Origin: Tausonia pullulans
Taxonomy: Eukaryota > Basidiomycota > Tremellomycetes > Cystofilobasidiales > Mrakiaceae
Direction: 5' to 3'
DNA: 64,000 nucleotides
NCBI GenBank assembly: GCA_951802195.1
Contig: OX637629.1
Coordinates: 62,001-126,000 of the forward strand
A program made the translations under genes and the position numbers. Of the stretch, positions 21,993 to 36,473 are shown piece by piece. The notes beneath the pieces were generated by a model. That model did not search any database. It was not told the DNA's origin and saw only the letters and a list, made by a program, of their open reading frames with translations. The number at the start of each line of letters is the position of its first letter. Position 1 is the first letter of the stretch.

Positions 21993-22414
21993 GGTCGTCG
22001 GGGAGCGGGAGGAGAAGAAAGGGAGGAGAGACGCGTGCGACGGGGAAGAGAGAAGCGAGAGCAGACGTCGGCCAACGAGGGGTCGTCCAGCGGTCGAGTG
22101 CGGTCGGAGAGAGCGGGCAGAGAGCCTTTGGGAGGCTGCGAGACGATGCGGCCACGAGCCTGTCGGAGGCGGGTGCGAGAGAAAGAGAGACGGCTGGCGT
22201 GGTGGTTGAAGACGACGGAAGGCGGTCGAGGAGAGCCGCTCGCGTCGAGCGGGCGCCCTGGCTGGCTGGGCCCGACCCTTGTGAACCCGCCGAGGGGGCG
22301 ACTTTTCGTACGGCGGAGGCGAAGACAAGCCCCAGCATCAACCAGCAGCCAGCAAGCAAGGACCCTCCTCCACCCGCTCCCCCCGTACCCACAAGCCGCT
22401 CCTCCTCGCCCAGC
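21993..22414. promoter_or_regulatory. Divergent promoter region of bL31m and eIF4B
   Basis: 422 bp between two divergent start codons. Purine-rich on the bL31m side and C-rich toward TIF3. Long overlapping open frames exist on both strands but show no conserved protein sequence. Confidence 0.55.
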
Positions 22415-25400
22415 ATGGGTCAGCAAGCGTCTCCAGGCTCTGCTCCAGCGGCTCCCCCGGCTGACACCTGACGCGGCAGCCCCCAAGAAGAAGGGAACCA
22501 AGATCGCCCTCACCGACTTCCTCAACGACGACAGTGCGTCGCCTCGTCGCCCTCGCTGGAGTCCGACAGCCCCTTTGATCTTCGGCATGCTGACGGTGCT
22601 GCTCTGCCTCGTCGCCGGCCAGAACTCGGATCATGGGCCGACGAGATGGACGCCCTCCCCACTGCCCGTGCGTCATGCGTTCTCCCTCTCTTCCACTTTC
22701 ACTTTCGGACCTATCCTTGCTTCTCCGACGCCGGGTCCCTTGCTCATGCTTGCCCTCCTCTCCATCCCCCCACCCCCCCCTCTCACGCCGCCACCGCCAT
22801 CGCCACCCGGTTGCCTCCATGCTGCGCCTCCCTTCCGACTGTGCCGGACGTCGCTGGGCTCCTGCTCCCTTCGTCCGCCGGGCCTTCTCCTCTTGACGGC
22901 GGACACCCGACCTGCCAGCCGCTCCGCGGGCTGCTGGGGAGTACGACGGCCCCGACGACTTCATGTCGAGGACCCGTGACCGCGAGGCCTTCTGTGAGTG
23001 TTCCTTCCCTCTCTCGTCCCGCCCCTGGACGCACGCCGGAAGCGCGATACACGCCAAAGGGGCTCGAGAGTGCATTTGGGAAGCGGGCGGCCCCGCTTTC
23101 TGCTCGGGCGGGCGGCTCTCTCTCGGGCTTTCTCCTTCGCCCAGGTACCTCGCAGGGCGCGCCATGCAGCAGGATGAGACGTCCCGCCGGTCTTCCACCT
23201 GGGCTCGCCAACTCGCCGGCCCGTCCCGGCAGAGAGGGACTGGCTGCCTCGGCGGGTGGCGCCAGCGCCAGACGTCGTCGGCCTTCTTCTTTCTTCAGCG
23301 CGTCTCTGCGAGTCGCGCAAGCATGTGACAATGAGGCAGTCGTTCTTCCGCTCCCCCGTCTCCTCGGCTCAGTGTCGCTGAGAGTGGCCTGGAGACCCGG
23401 GGGTGGGGGCAGGGCGTGTCTCGTCCCCAGTGACGTCGTTTCTTCCTTACAAACCCGCGTGCCGTCGGATCGGAGGGTGCTCGCGGCGAGCTGCGACCCC
23501 CCCGAAGGACCGCCGCCACCCTCACGTTCTCTGCCTTTGCCGCTTGGAGAGGCAGCGCTCTATTTCAGAGCTTGGGACTACGCGTCCGAACCGGCCCAGA
23601 CTGTCTGCATGTCCCACTCATCGGACGCGACAGAGGGCTGACTGGTGAACTCCGCGTTTCCCTTCCCCTTTTCTTTTCCCTTCCCACGCTCTTGTGTTCT
23701 CCCAGCTGGGCAGGGCCGTGAGGAGCACCCCCTCCCCACCCAGGCTCCCTGGACCGTCTTCCTCGGCAATCTCGCTTTCGACGTTACGGAGTCCGACGTC
23801 AACAACTTCTTCTCGGGCCTTTCGGTGCGTCGTTGGAGTCGCTTCTCTCGATCCTGCCACGACGACGCATGCGGCTGACGGCGCCTCTCTCATTGTTCCA
23901 GATCAACTCGGTCAAGCTCATCGCCGACTTTGATGGCAAGCCCAAGGGTTTCGGCTACGTCGAGTTCGGCTCGCTCGAAAGCCTCAAGGAAGCCCTGAGC
24001 CGCTCCGGCGAGCAGCTCGCATCGAGGACCGTCCGCGTCTCGGTCGCTGAGCCTCGTGAGTCGTCGCCGCCTCTCAAAACCTTGACTCGTGACGTTCGTA
24101 GCTGACCCATCCCTCCACAGCCAAGGGCGCCGGATCCCGTCTCGGTGGCAAGGATGCCTTCTCCGCGTCCTTCATGGCCGCCGAGGAGTCCTCTCAGTGG
24201 CGTCGTTCGGGCCCGCTCCCTCCTCTCCCAGGAGGAGGAGGACCCTCCTCCGGTGGTGGACCTCGCTCCTCCTCCTTCGCCAACGCTTCCGCCCCAGGAG
24301 CCGCCGACACCGATCGGGATTGGTCGGCCGTCCGTGGGTCCAAGTTCGTCCCCTCGGCGGAGGCTTCCCCTCGGATGGGTCAAGCGCCGCTGCGTTCGGG
24401 AGGGTTCGTCAGCGAGAACGCCGCGAAGGCGGAGGCGGCGAACGAGTGGAGGTCGTCCAAGCCGCTGGCGACGGGTCCTCCGCCGCCGTCGGGTGGTGGC
24501 TCCTACCGGGATGTTCCGCCGCACCAGAGGGGTCCTCCGCCTCCGTCTGGCCCGGCCGACACTGAGGAGCAGGTGAGAAAGCGTTGTTTATCGCGTCCTC
24601 ATTTGATACCAAGCCCTGACCCCTCCCCCCTGCTCCTTACTTACTCTTTGCTCTCTTCAGTGGACCCGTGGAGCCAAGTTCACCCCCAGCGTCGACCGCG
24701 CGGACAACCCCCGCTCCTCCTTCGGTGGCCGGGGAGGAGGAGGCTTCCAGCCCGCCCAGCCCGCTGCGCCTGTCGACGACTCGCCCTCGGACTGGCGCTC
24801 CAAGCGCGTGGGCCCTCCCTCCCGACAGGGTTCCTCCGGCGACAGGTCCCCCGCTGCGCCCGGGTCGCCGAACCTGGCTTCGCGAAGGCCGCTGACGCTC
24901 CTTCCTAGGACGTCGTCCTCCACGTCGCCTTCGCCTTCCTCCGGCGAGGCGGCTCCCTCCGCTTCCAAGGCGAACCCTTTCGGTGCCGCCCGCCCCGTCG
25001 ACGCCCGTGAGCGTGAGCGCGAGGTCGAGGAACGCCTCCTGGCCCAGCAGGAGGCGATCCGGGCCAAGGCGGCGGCTGCCTCGGCAGCGAACAAGGGAGG
25101 CAAGTTCGTCCCTGCCAGGGGAGGAGCCCCCGTCTCGAAGAAGACCCCGAGCGGTGGGGAGGCGGCGTCTGAGAAGCCCGCTGAGGCGAAGGTGGCTGCT
25201 CCTGCCGCTGGTGAGGAGGCGACCCCCCTGGCTACGACTGCCGCTGCCTCCGCCGCGGACAAGGACGGCTTCGTCGGCGCCGAGGGCAAGGGCAAGTTTG
25301 TCGCCGACAAGGAGGCCAAGCGGGACGCCCCGAAGGAGAAGACGGCCTACGAGGGTCTCGAAGTCGAAGGTGGCGAGGACGACGACGACGACGATGCGGC

Positions 25401-25434
25401 GCTCGCGGCCAAGGCGGACAAGCTCGCGGTCTAG
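22415..25434 (+). CDS. TIF3: Translation initiation factor eIF4B (Tif3)
   Basis: Eight exons (22415-22418, 22480-22533, 22623-22667, 22920-22991, 23706-23824, 23902-24055, 24121-24572, 24661-25434) sum to 1674 nt, 557 residues. Splicing from a 4-nt first exon, ATGG, gives MAPKKKGTKIALTDFLNDD followed by LGSWADEMD, which closely follows the yeast Tif3 N-terminus. One RRM follows: TVFLGNLAFDVTESDVNNFF with RNP2 and KGFGYVEFGS with RNP1. After it come repeats of the Tif3 type built on W-R-S and F-x-P units (QWRRSGPLPP, DWSAVRGSKFVP, QWTRGAKFTPS, DWRSKRVGPP), then a Lys/Ala-rich helix and an acidic end (EGGEDDDDDDAA). eIF4B stimulates the eIF4A helicase and 40S binding. Intron 4 (22992-23705) is 714 nt, the longest in the window. 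Confidence 0.9.
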
Positions 25435-25660
25435 AGAGAGGAAGAAGAGAAGAGAGAGAGAGAGAGAGAGAGAGCGAGAAGGGAGGGGGGTTACTGAAGA
25501 TGCTTCCTTTCTTTGGGCTTTTTTTCGCTGCTGTGTGTGTGTGTGTGTGTGTGTGTGTGTCTGTGTGTGTCTCTATGATCCTGTGTTTCCTTCCCTCTCT
25601 CCGTCTTTCTGCATTCACGCTGAACTGAACGAAGGAAGCTACATTGACGATCTAAATCCC
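25435..25660. repeat. GA and GT microsatellites in the convergent 3' interval of TIF3 and PRP2
   Basis: Between the stop codons lie an (AG)n run of about 12 units near 25450-25474, a T-rich stretch, and a (TG)14 run at 25532-25560 followed by another (TG)4. They probably fall in one or both 3' UTRs. Confidence 0.85.
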
Positions 25661-29714
<4,054 letters not shown>

Positions 29715-30234
29715 CGCAAATGGATGGAGGGGAGCGGAAGGGGAGCGCGACGAAAGGACGAGGAGGCCAGATGGACGTGTGCTAGGAGCGGGATCTGGCA
29801 AGATGGGAATGGAGGATGAGAACCGGCTTCTAGACTGGAGAGCAGAGGGTGGGGGCGCACCTTTGTTGCGGAAGACAAGGTGGCGAGGTGCACTCTCGTG
29901 TGGTGGTCGGTGGTGTTTGGCGTCAAGCCGGGCGCGAGAGCGCCAGTCGCGCAACCTTACCCGCCTTACTGGTGTCAACCCGACGCCTTGGTAACTGCTC
30001 ACACGACCCCTTTGGACTGAGAACACCCCATGCAGAGCACATCTCTCTCCAAACTCCTCAAGTCGAGTCCTTGCCTTGTGGCACCAGCACTGGGGGATCT
30101 CGCGCGCAACAACAACAGTCGGTCGTCATCCGTGCGCATGCGAGGAGCGCAAGTCTGCGATCCACCTGTCTCTTGCTTTCTCTTTCCTAACCTCCACCAC
30201 CCTTCCCTTTCCCTACCTCACTTCGTCCCACAGC
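29715..30234. promoter_or_regulatory. Divergent promoter region of PRP2 and RRP8
   Basis: 520 bp between divergent start codons of two RNA-processing genes. The RRP8 side ends in a strong C/T-rich leader. No recognisable transcription factor site is claimed. Confidence 0.55.
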
Positions 30235-31875
30235 ATGTCCTTCGAAACTCCCGGCTGGGGCGTCCCTCCTCCCACCGCCTCCTCCTCAGCTCCCGCCGCC
30301 GGCATTGGTGGCGCCAACAAGCGGAAGCGTCCCTCGACTTACGACGAGACCAAGGTCACCTCGGCCTCGGTCAACCTCGAGAAGCTCATGGCCGCCATGG
30401 AGCGCGAGGACCGCGATTCTAAGCCCGGGAAGAAGGCCCAGGCGAAGCAGAAGGGAAAGGACGACCGGAAGGAGCTGAGGGGCAAGGTTCAGGCTGCGAA
30501 GGGCAACGTCCCGGGCGGCGGCGATAGACCTGGACCCAAGAAAGGCCCTCCTGGACCTGCAGCTGGAGGCAACAAGAAGGAAGGAGGCAAGAAGAATGCT
30601 GCTGCTTCGACGCCCTCTAAGCCGGCAGTGGCGGCAGCAGCACCTGTCTCGTCGACGCCGTCCAAGTCGCCCAACAAGAAGGGCAAGCCCTCGCCCGCCG
30701 CCGCCGCCGGCCCTCCCAAGCATGTGGCACCTACTCCGGCTCCTGCTGTTGATTCTACTGCTTCTGCTGCTTCTGCCAACTCGAGCGAACGGCCGAAGAA
30801 GAAGTCGAAGAAGGAGAAGAAGAAGGCCGCTACCGAGACTGCTTCGGCGACCGCCGCTCCTCCTTCGTCCACGATGGATGTTGACGCCGCCGAGTCGATC
30901 AAGTCGGCCGTTCCGACAAACGCGGTCCTCATCGCCGATGACGACGTCCCTGTCTCCAGCCTCGAGGGTCTCACACCCATGCAGGCTAAGATGAAGGGCC
31001 GTCTCGAGGGCGCGCGGTTCCGGTGAGTCGCTGTCACTCCCCTGACATCCAAACCTCTCGACTAAATCACGTTTTTCCACCAGCTGGATCAACGAGCAGC
31101 TCTACACGACCTCATCCTCGTCGGCGCTTGGCATGATGCGTTCCGATCCGTCCGTCTTTGCCGACGTGCGTTTCGTCTACCTTTCTTGCTCTTAACTCTC
31201 TCATCTGACATCATTCCCACCCTAGTACCACACCGGCTTCCGACACCAAGCCTCCTCTTGGCCTTCTTCCCCCCTCCACCTCATCACCTCCACTCTCCGC
31301 TCCTCCCTTCCTACCGGCTCCCTCGTCATCGACCTCGGATGTGGCGATGCCGATCTGGCCAAAACCCTCGTCCCCGAGGGCTACCGCGTCCTCTCGTACG
31401 ACCTTGTCCCCTCGGACTATGTCGTCGAGGCCGATTTCTGTCAGCGGATCGAGCTGCCCAGGGGGGAGGCGAGGATCGTCGATGCCGCAGTGTGCTGCCT
31501 GAGCTTGATGGGGAGGAACTGGATCCAGGGCGTGAGGGAGATTGCAGCTGTCCTCAAGGAGGGGTGAGTCCCATCCATGCCTGTGTTGATGCCTGCGATT
31601 ATTGTCCACTAACGCGATCATTCTCATTTTACAGCGGCATCTACGAAGTCGCCGAGATCACCTCGCGCATGCCCTCCGCTGATGCTTTCATCGCTATGGT
31701 CTGCTCGCTCGGGTTCAAGCTCACCTCAAAGGACGACTCCAACACCCACTTCCTCCTCATGTCGTTTGTCCGCTCGGGCGAGGCCACGTGGGATGAGGAT
31801 GGAAGCGTCGAGTGGGAGGAGGTGCTGAGGAAGGGGGAAGAGGTTCTCAAGGCTTGCATTTACAAGAAGCGGTGA
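30235..31875 (+). CDS. RRP8: 25S rRNA adenine-N1 methyltransferase Rrp8
   Basis: Four exons (30235-31022, 31084-31165, 31226-31563, 31635-31875) give 1449 nt, 482 residues. The first half is Lys/Ala/Pro-rich and nucleolar in type (GKKAQAKQKGKDDRKELRGK, KKKSKKEKKKAATE). The second half is the Rrp8 methyltransferase: LTPMQAKMKGRLEGARFRWINEQLY across the first splice, YHTGFRHQ, SAM-binding motif I LVIDLGCGDADLAK, DLVPSD, then VCCLSLMGRNW in place of motif IV and IYEVAEITSR. This order is specific to Rrp8, which makes m1A in 25S rRNA (A645 in yeast) during 60S assembly. The C-terminus ends KACIYKKR as in homologues. Confidence 0.95.
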
Positions 31876-31967
31876 TGCGATGGGATGCGATGCGGAGACC
31901 GCATGGATCTAATAAGAGAGTGAAACAACCGACACACGACCTGGACTGAAAAATGACAGTACAATAT

Positions 31968-34900
31968 CTACCGAACGGTCGCACTACCACCATCCCTCAC
32001 GATCGAGCTTCTCCGACTCACATAAGCTCCCATCGAGTCCACCGAGCCGGCCCGCCCCCTCCCTCCCAGCGGGGTCGTCGTCCCCGTTGAAACATTCGCC
32101 GTCTTCGTCGCATTAGAACCCGCCGCTGCACCTGCCCTCCCGTCGACCCTGTAGATCTTGACGAACCCTTCCCGTGTTGCCACAGCGATGATCGGCTCGA
32201 GACCGTACGTCTCTTCCAGCTGAAGACTCAACGCATTCGAGGCCATTCTGTTAGCGAGGTCCGGTCGGTCCTCCGACGTGGCCGAGTCGAACGGCATGGA
32301 GAGCGTCCCGCGGGTTAGGACGGCCTGCAGAGAGTTGCTGTCGCTCTCTTCTTGCTGACGTGTTGACATCCGAGAGAGGCGAGGCGAGGGAGGCGTCAAG
32401 GCTGCGGTTGGTTGGTTCCTAGAGACAACGGCGTGGCACGGAAGGGAGCCATATGCGTGTAAGGAAGGTCGGGAGTAGATGTCGTCATTGGCGGAGGCAA
32501 GGAGGAGACGCGTCGAGATTGGGGCCATAATGGCGCAGGAGACCACGGACGAGTCGACTGTGGAGAAAGAGGGGGATGGTTGGGTGACGCCTGAAGAAGG
32601 AAGATAATAGACGAAACGTACCTTCGAATCGCTGAAGACGCGTCCCGTCCTGTTTGTCGCGGATGTCCCAATCGGTCCCCCACTGAGAAGCGAGGCAGAC
32701 GGTTAGAGCAAAGATAAAGCGCGAAGGGTATGAGCAGGACGTACAAGGTAGACGTTGCCGTCTTCGCTTCCCGAAATCTGTAAGCAGTGGGAATAGACAA
32801 GCGTCAGTGTCGCCTCTCCCTCGCTCTGACGTAATGGAGGCGACTCACAATCCACCTCCCGTCCTCATCCAAAGTTGCCCCAATTTGGCTTGAATCGTTC
32901 ACGTGACCTTGGAAGGAAACACCCTGATTATCTTCACTGTCCAAACGGCTGGAAAGCAGTCTGAGCTCACCCTTCATTTTGACCTCGAGCGCCTTGTCCG
33001 CCATCCGATAGAGCCTCACCCGCGAATCGTTCGACGAGACGAGGATACGCTCGTCCGCTGGGTTGGTGGTCGAGTTGAGGAATTGGATGTTAGTGATCTT
33101 CTTGCCCGTCGAGTTTTTGCCACGGGAGCTCCGAACGCGCATCGAGCTGAGGAGCGTACTGCGACAACCGAGCCAGGGTCAGTAAATTATCCGGATAGCC
33201 GCATTCGCCGACGAAACGACTCACAGGGTGTCGTCAAAGAAGAACAATTTCCCCGAGAACGTTCCGCACGCCCCTACCTTCCCGTCTGTCCCAAATGCAA
33301 CGGCCGTAATGGTCTCAGGGACCTCGGCAACGGATCGGACCTTGCGCTCGACGATGGACCAGATTCGGAGCTTGGAGTCGCACCCGCCTGAAAGGAAAAA
33401 TCGGTCGTCCCGAGGATGGAAGCTAACCGAAGTAACAAAATCCGGGTGCTTTAGGAGACGAAGCGGGCCTCAGCGATAGTGACGAGAGTAACCACAAGTG
33501 CAAGCGATACGACGCACCTGGAACACTGTCATGCAGCCTGCGCGCGAGGGATGCCAGAGCCGTACGGTCTAATGTCCAAGTGGGCTCACACGTCAACATA
33601 CATTGCTCCTCCTCCGCCTCCCTCCGCCCCCTTCCCCTCGGATCGTGAGACGCACCTTGTCCATGCTACTCGAGAGCAGGAACCCATTCTTGCTCCAGCT
33701 GAGACTCAGCACGCCGTCTGAGTGACCCGTCCATTCCCTGAACGGTCGCTCCTCAACGACATCCGTTCCTCGGGAGCCGGGAGGCCGACGGCTATTGTCT
33801 CTCTCGAGACCATCAGCGCTCAGTAAGGTCGAGGGCGCCGGTATCGTCAGGTCTGAGGGGGCACCGACGGTCCGGTAGACGCGCACGACGGTATCTTGGC
33901 CTGCGGTAGCAAGATAGCTGAGCAATAGATATGTGTGTTTCGTCAGCCAGAGAGACCTTGAGCAAAGGCCGGGGAAGCTAAACGCACCGTCCGTCGTGAC
34001 TCCACGCGAGACAGAAGAGAGCCTTGCCCTTGCCCTTCCCACGCGCAGGAGAGGCGGTAGCGGCCGTCGAGCTCATCATACTTCCTGACCGAGCCTTGAA
34101 TGTCGATGGAGCGTTGACAATGCCGCCGCTTCCCGTGTTGGCCCTCTGTCGAGACGAGGACCCTGCGGAGGAGATGGACGCATTACGCATCGAATGTGAA
34201 GGAGAGGCGACCTGAGGAGGGAAGGGACCGGAGCTGCTCGACGCCGAAGAGCGCCGTCGAAGGAGAGAGAAACTAGGAAAAGACATCTGCTTCTGCGGGC
34301 TTTCGCACAGAGGGACTACAGTCGCTCCTGGAGGGTCGATAGGCGTGTGAGGAATCTCTCCAGGATTTGGGCTTTTTGGAGCGGGCTCCGTCGCTGCTCG
34401 GACATGGTGTTGGTTGGGGTGCCTGTCTTCGAGCACTGGAAGAGAAGACGGGGGCGGAGGCGGCTGGAATGGGACGGTCGTGTCAAGAGCTTGAGCGAGG
34501 AAGAGCTTGCCCGAGATTCGCTGGCTCGTTTTCTTGAGGTTCTTGGTGTGCAACTTGACGTACTTGCGTCGTGAGGGGAGAGAAGCTGACGTCGGGCCAC
34601 GGCCAGGTAAGAAGCGTCGGCCCTCGCTCGTGGTGATGGATCGGCGGTCGCCGCCGTTGATAGACGAGGAGAAGGAAAGAGCGCGCGAAGCCGTCGGGCC
34701 GGGGCTACCTGGCGGACTGCGATGGTGGACATCGGGTGAGGGTGTGACTGAGTCTGAGCGTGAATCTAAAACGAGCCGGGCGGCAAGTGGCGCCTTTGCT
34801 GCTGTGCTGCTGCTGGGCTGGAGGGCTTGGATGGCCCGGGCAAAGAGACTCGATTTTCTAGGCGAGATGGAGAGGCGAAGTCAGACAGTGAGCGAGGAAT

Positions 34901-36473
34901 GGCTGTTATCACGACAGGCCGGATCTTGTCAGCTCACCGTTTTGGCGATTTCTTGGGCTCCCTCACCGCTGGCTCCGGCCTCCTCAAAGCGGTTCGAGCG
35001 TCTGGCACCTGGAGATGGACGCCCTTCATCTTGGACGCGGCCACCTCGTCACCCAACGACGACGATGACATTGTGGTCGTGGTGACGCCGTTGCCGTAAC
35101 GTTCGCCGTGCTTCAAGTCGCGAAGGTCCCTCGAGGGGACCCCCCTTGGGTTGCTCTCATCGAGCAGATGGTCGTTCTCCTCGTCATGCTGTCGGACAGT
35201 GGCGGCCTTGCTGAGAACCTGCGCTGGCGAGGGCGGCGGGCTCGCGGATCGTGACGTGGGCGGAGTGAGATTCTCCTGCGAGAGCGACGTTGGAGCGGAG
35301 TAGAACGAGCCTGTCCTTGTAGTTGTAGTGCGATAGGAAGCCATGTGAGCGGCGGTGGATGGGGGCGTGGTGGTTCGAGAAGAAGGCAAGCGCGGCGGGG
35401 AGATAACCTGCAAAGGGGCGCAGCCGCTTTCCGAAAAATGGTTCGATACTGGCAGACGGGCAAGCAAGACGTCAGCATGGCTCGAGGGAAGCAAAGGCCC
35501 TCGGACGGAACAAGTAGAGGGCGCGTCACGGTGGTTTCGTGGCGGCGCGCCTACGCGGTTCCCCCTCATTCGCATGCAGCAACGCAAGCGAGACCGCCCA
35601 CCGTCGAGGTGCTCGCCGCCCATCTCATTCATACGGCCGACGCGGCTGCTCTTTCCTCTGAAGGAACTCCTTCGCTTGCCCTCGACTCGGCGGTTAAGGA
35701 GAGCGAGATCCTTCGACCTCGCGAAGTTCCATACGAGAGAGCGGGCCGCGCCGCGCCTTCATACCCGCTGGCAGAGTGGCCACAGGCAGGAGGCGATAGA
35801 GCACAAGGGACGGGAGAAAGGGACGAGAAGCTCACCATCGGCAAAGGAGAGATCTCCTCCATCACGAGACTCGCTCGGTGATGGGATCCCCCGGGCATCT
35901 TCTCCCAGGGCTGTCGTCGATGTGCCTCGGCCGCCGGCGGACGAGGAGACCGCGCGGAGGGGGGATGAGGAGTCCGAAGCCTGTTTCGCCTGTGGCTGTT
36001 GCTTGGGCTTTCCCCCGAGCATGGGCGGCAGGTCGGCCCTCGCTGTGAGGAGGAGAGCGTTGTACCACGGCAGCTCGAGTGGCCCGTTGGGGCCAGAGTC
36101 GAGCGGGAGGTCCGTCAGCTCTCTGACAGGAGCGAGCGGAAAGGAGCAGGTGGTGCGTCAGCGCCTTCGTCCGCCAGTCGATCGCCTGCCCGTAAGCTGC
36201 CGGCCTCTCTTCCTCCTTCTCCCAGATACGAGCTCGCACTCACCGGGGTCTGTTGGTCTGCTCGTCCTCATCGCTGCTCATGGCCATTGCGAGTGAAGAC
36301 CGCTGCGAGCTCGTGCCTTCGGACGGGTCGGCGGCGGTCTGAGCCGGCGACGACGGGCTCGTCCACCAGCTCGAGATCAGCGCCGAGGGCCGGTAGGCGG
36401 TGAAGCCGGAGGGGGAGTCGGGCGGTGGTGGACTGTGGAGCTTCTCTCGGTCTGGTTCTGAGGGTTGCACCAT
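31968..36473 (-). CDS. WD40 repeat protein of the WDR44 (rabphilin-11 / Dgr2) family
   Basis: Twelve exons (36473-36244, 36122-35836, 35448-34938, 34857-33988, 33917-33656, 33568-33518, 33448-33225, 33158-32971, 32907-32849, 32777-32745, 32682-32622, 32557-31968) sum to 3366 nt, 1121 residues. About 480 disordered Ser/Pro residues precede YVKLHTKNLKK and GKLFLAQAL, as in WDR44. The WD repeats read ALFCLAWSHDGRYLATAGQD, WTGHSDGVLSLSWSKNGFLL, FVTSVSFHPRDDRFFLSGG, then the family-typical MRVRSSRGKN with GKKITNIQFL, ILVSSNDSRVRLYRM and WIISGSEDGNVYLW. WDR44 proteins are Rab11 effectors in endosome recycling; yeast Dgr2 is poorly known. The start at 36473 is the least certain part; an internal in-frame ATG at 35344 would remove the first two exons. 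A mid-size intron of 387 nt separates exons 2 and 3. Confidence 0.85.

Noticed and set aside
21369-22979. A 536-codon open frame on the plus strand
   Set aside because: It runs antisense to the well-supported bL31m gene and across the eIF4B exons in part. Its sequence is Arg/Pro/Ser repeats of GC-rich antisense type. Only the short stretch matching the eIF4B exon 2 is real.
22338-23198. A 286-codon minus-strand frame over eIF4B
   Set aside because: Antisense shadow; Arg/Gly/Glu-rich with no conserved segment or leader.
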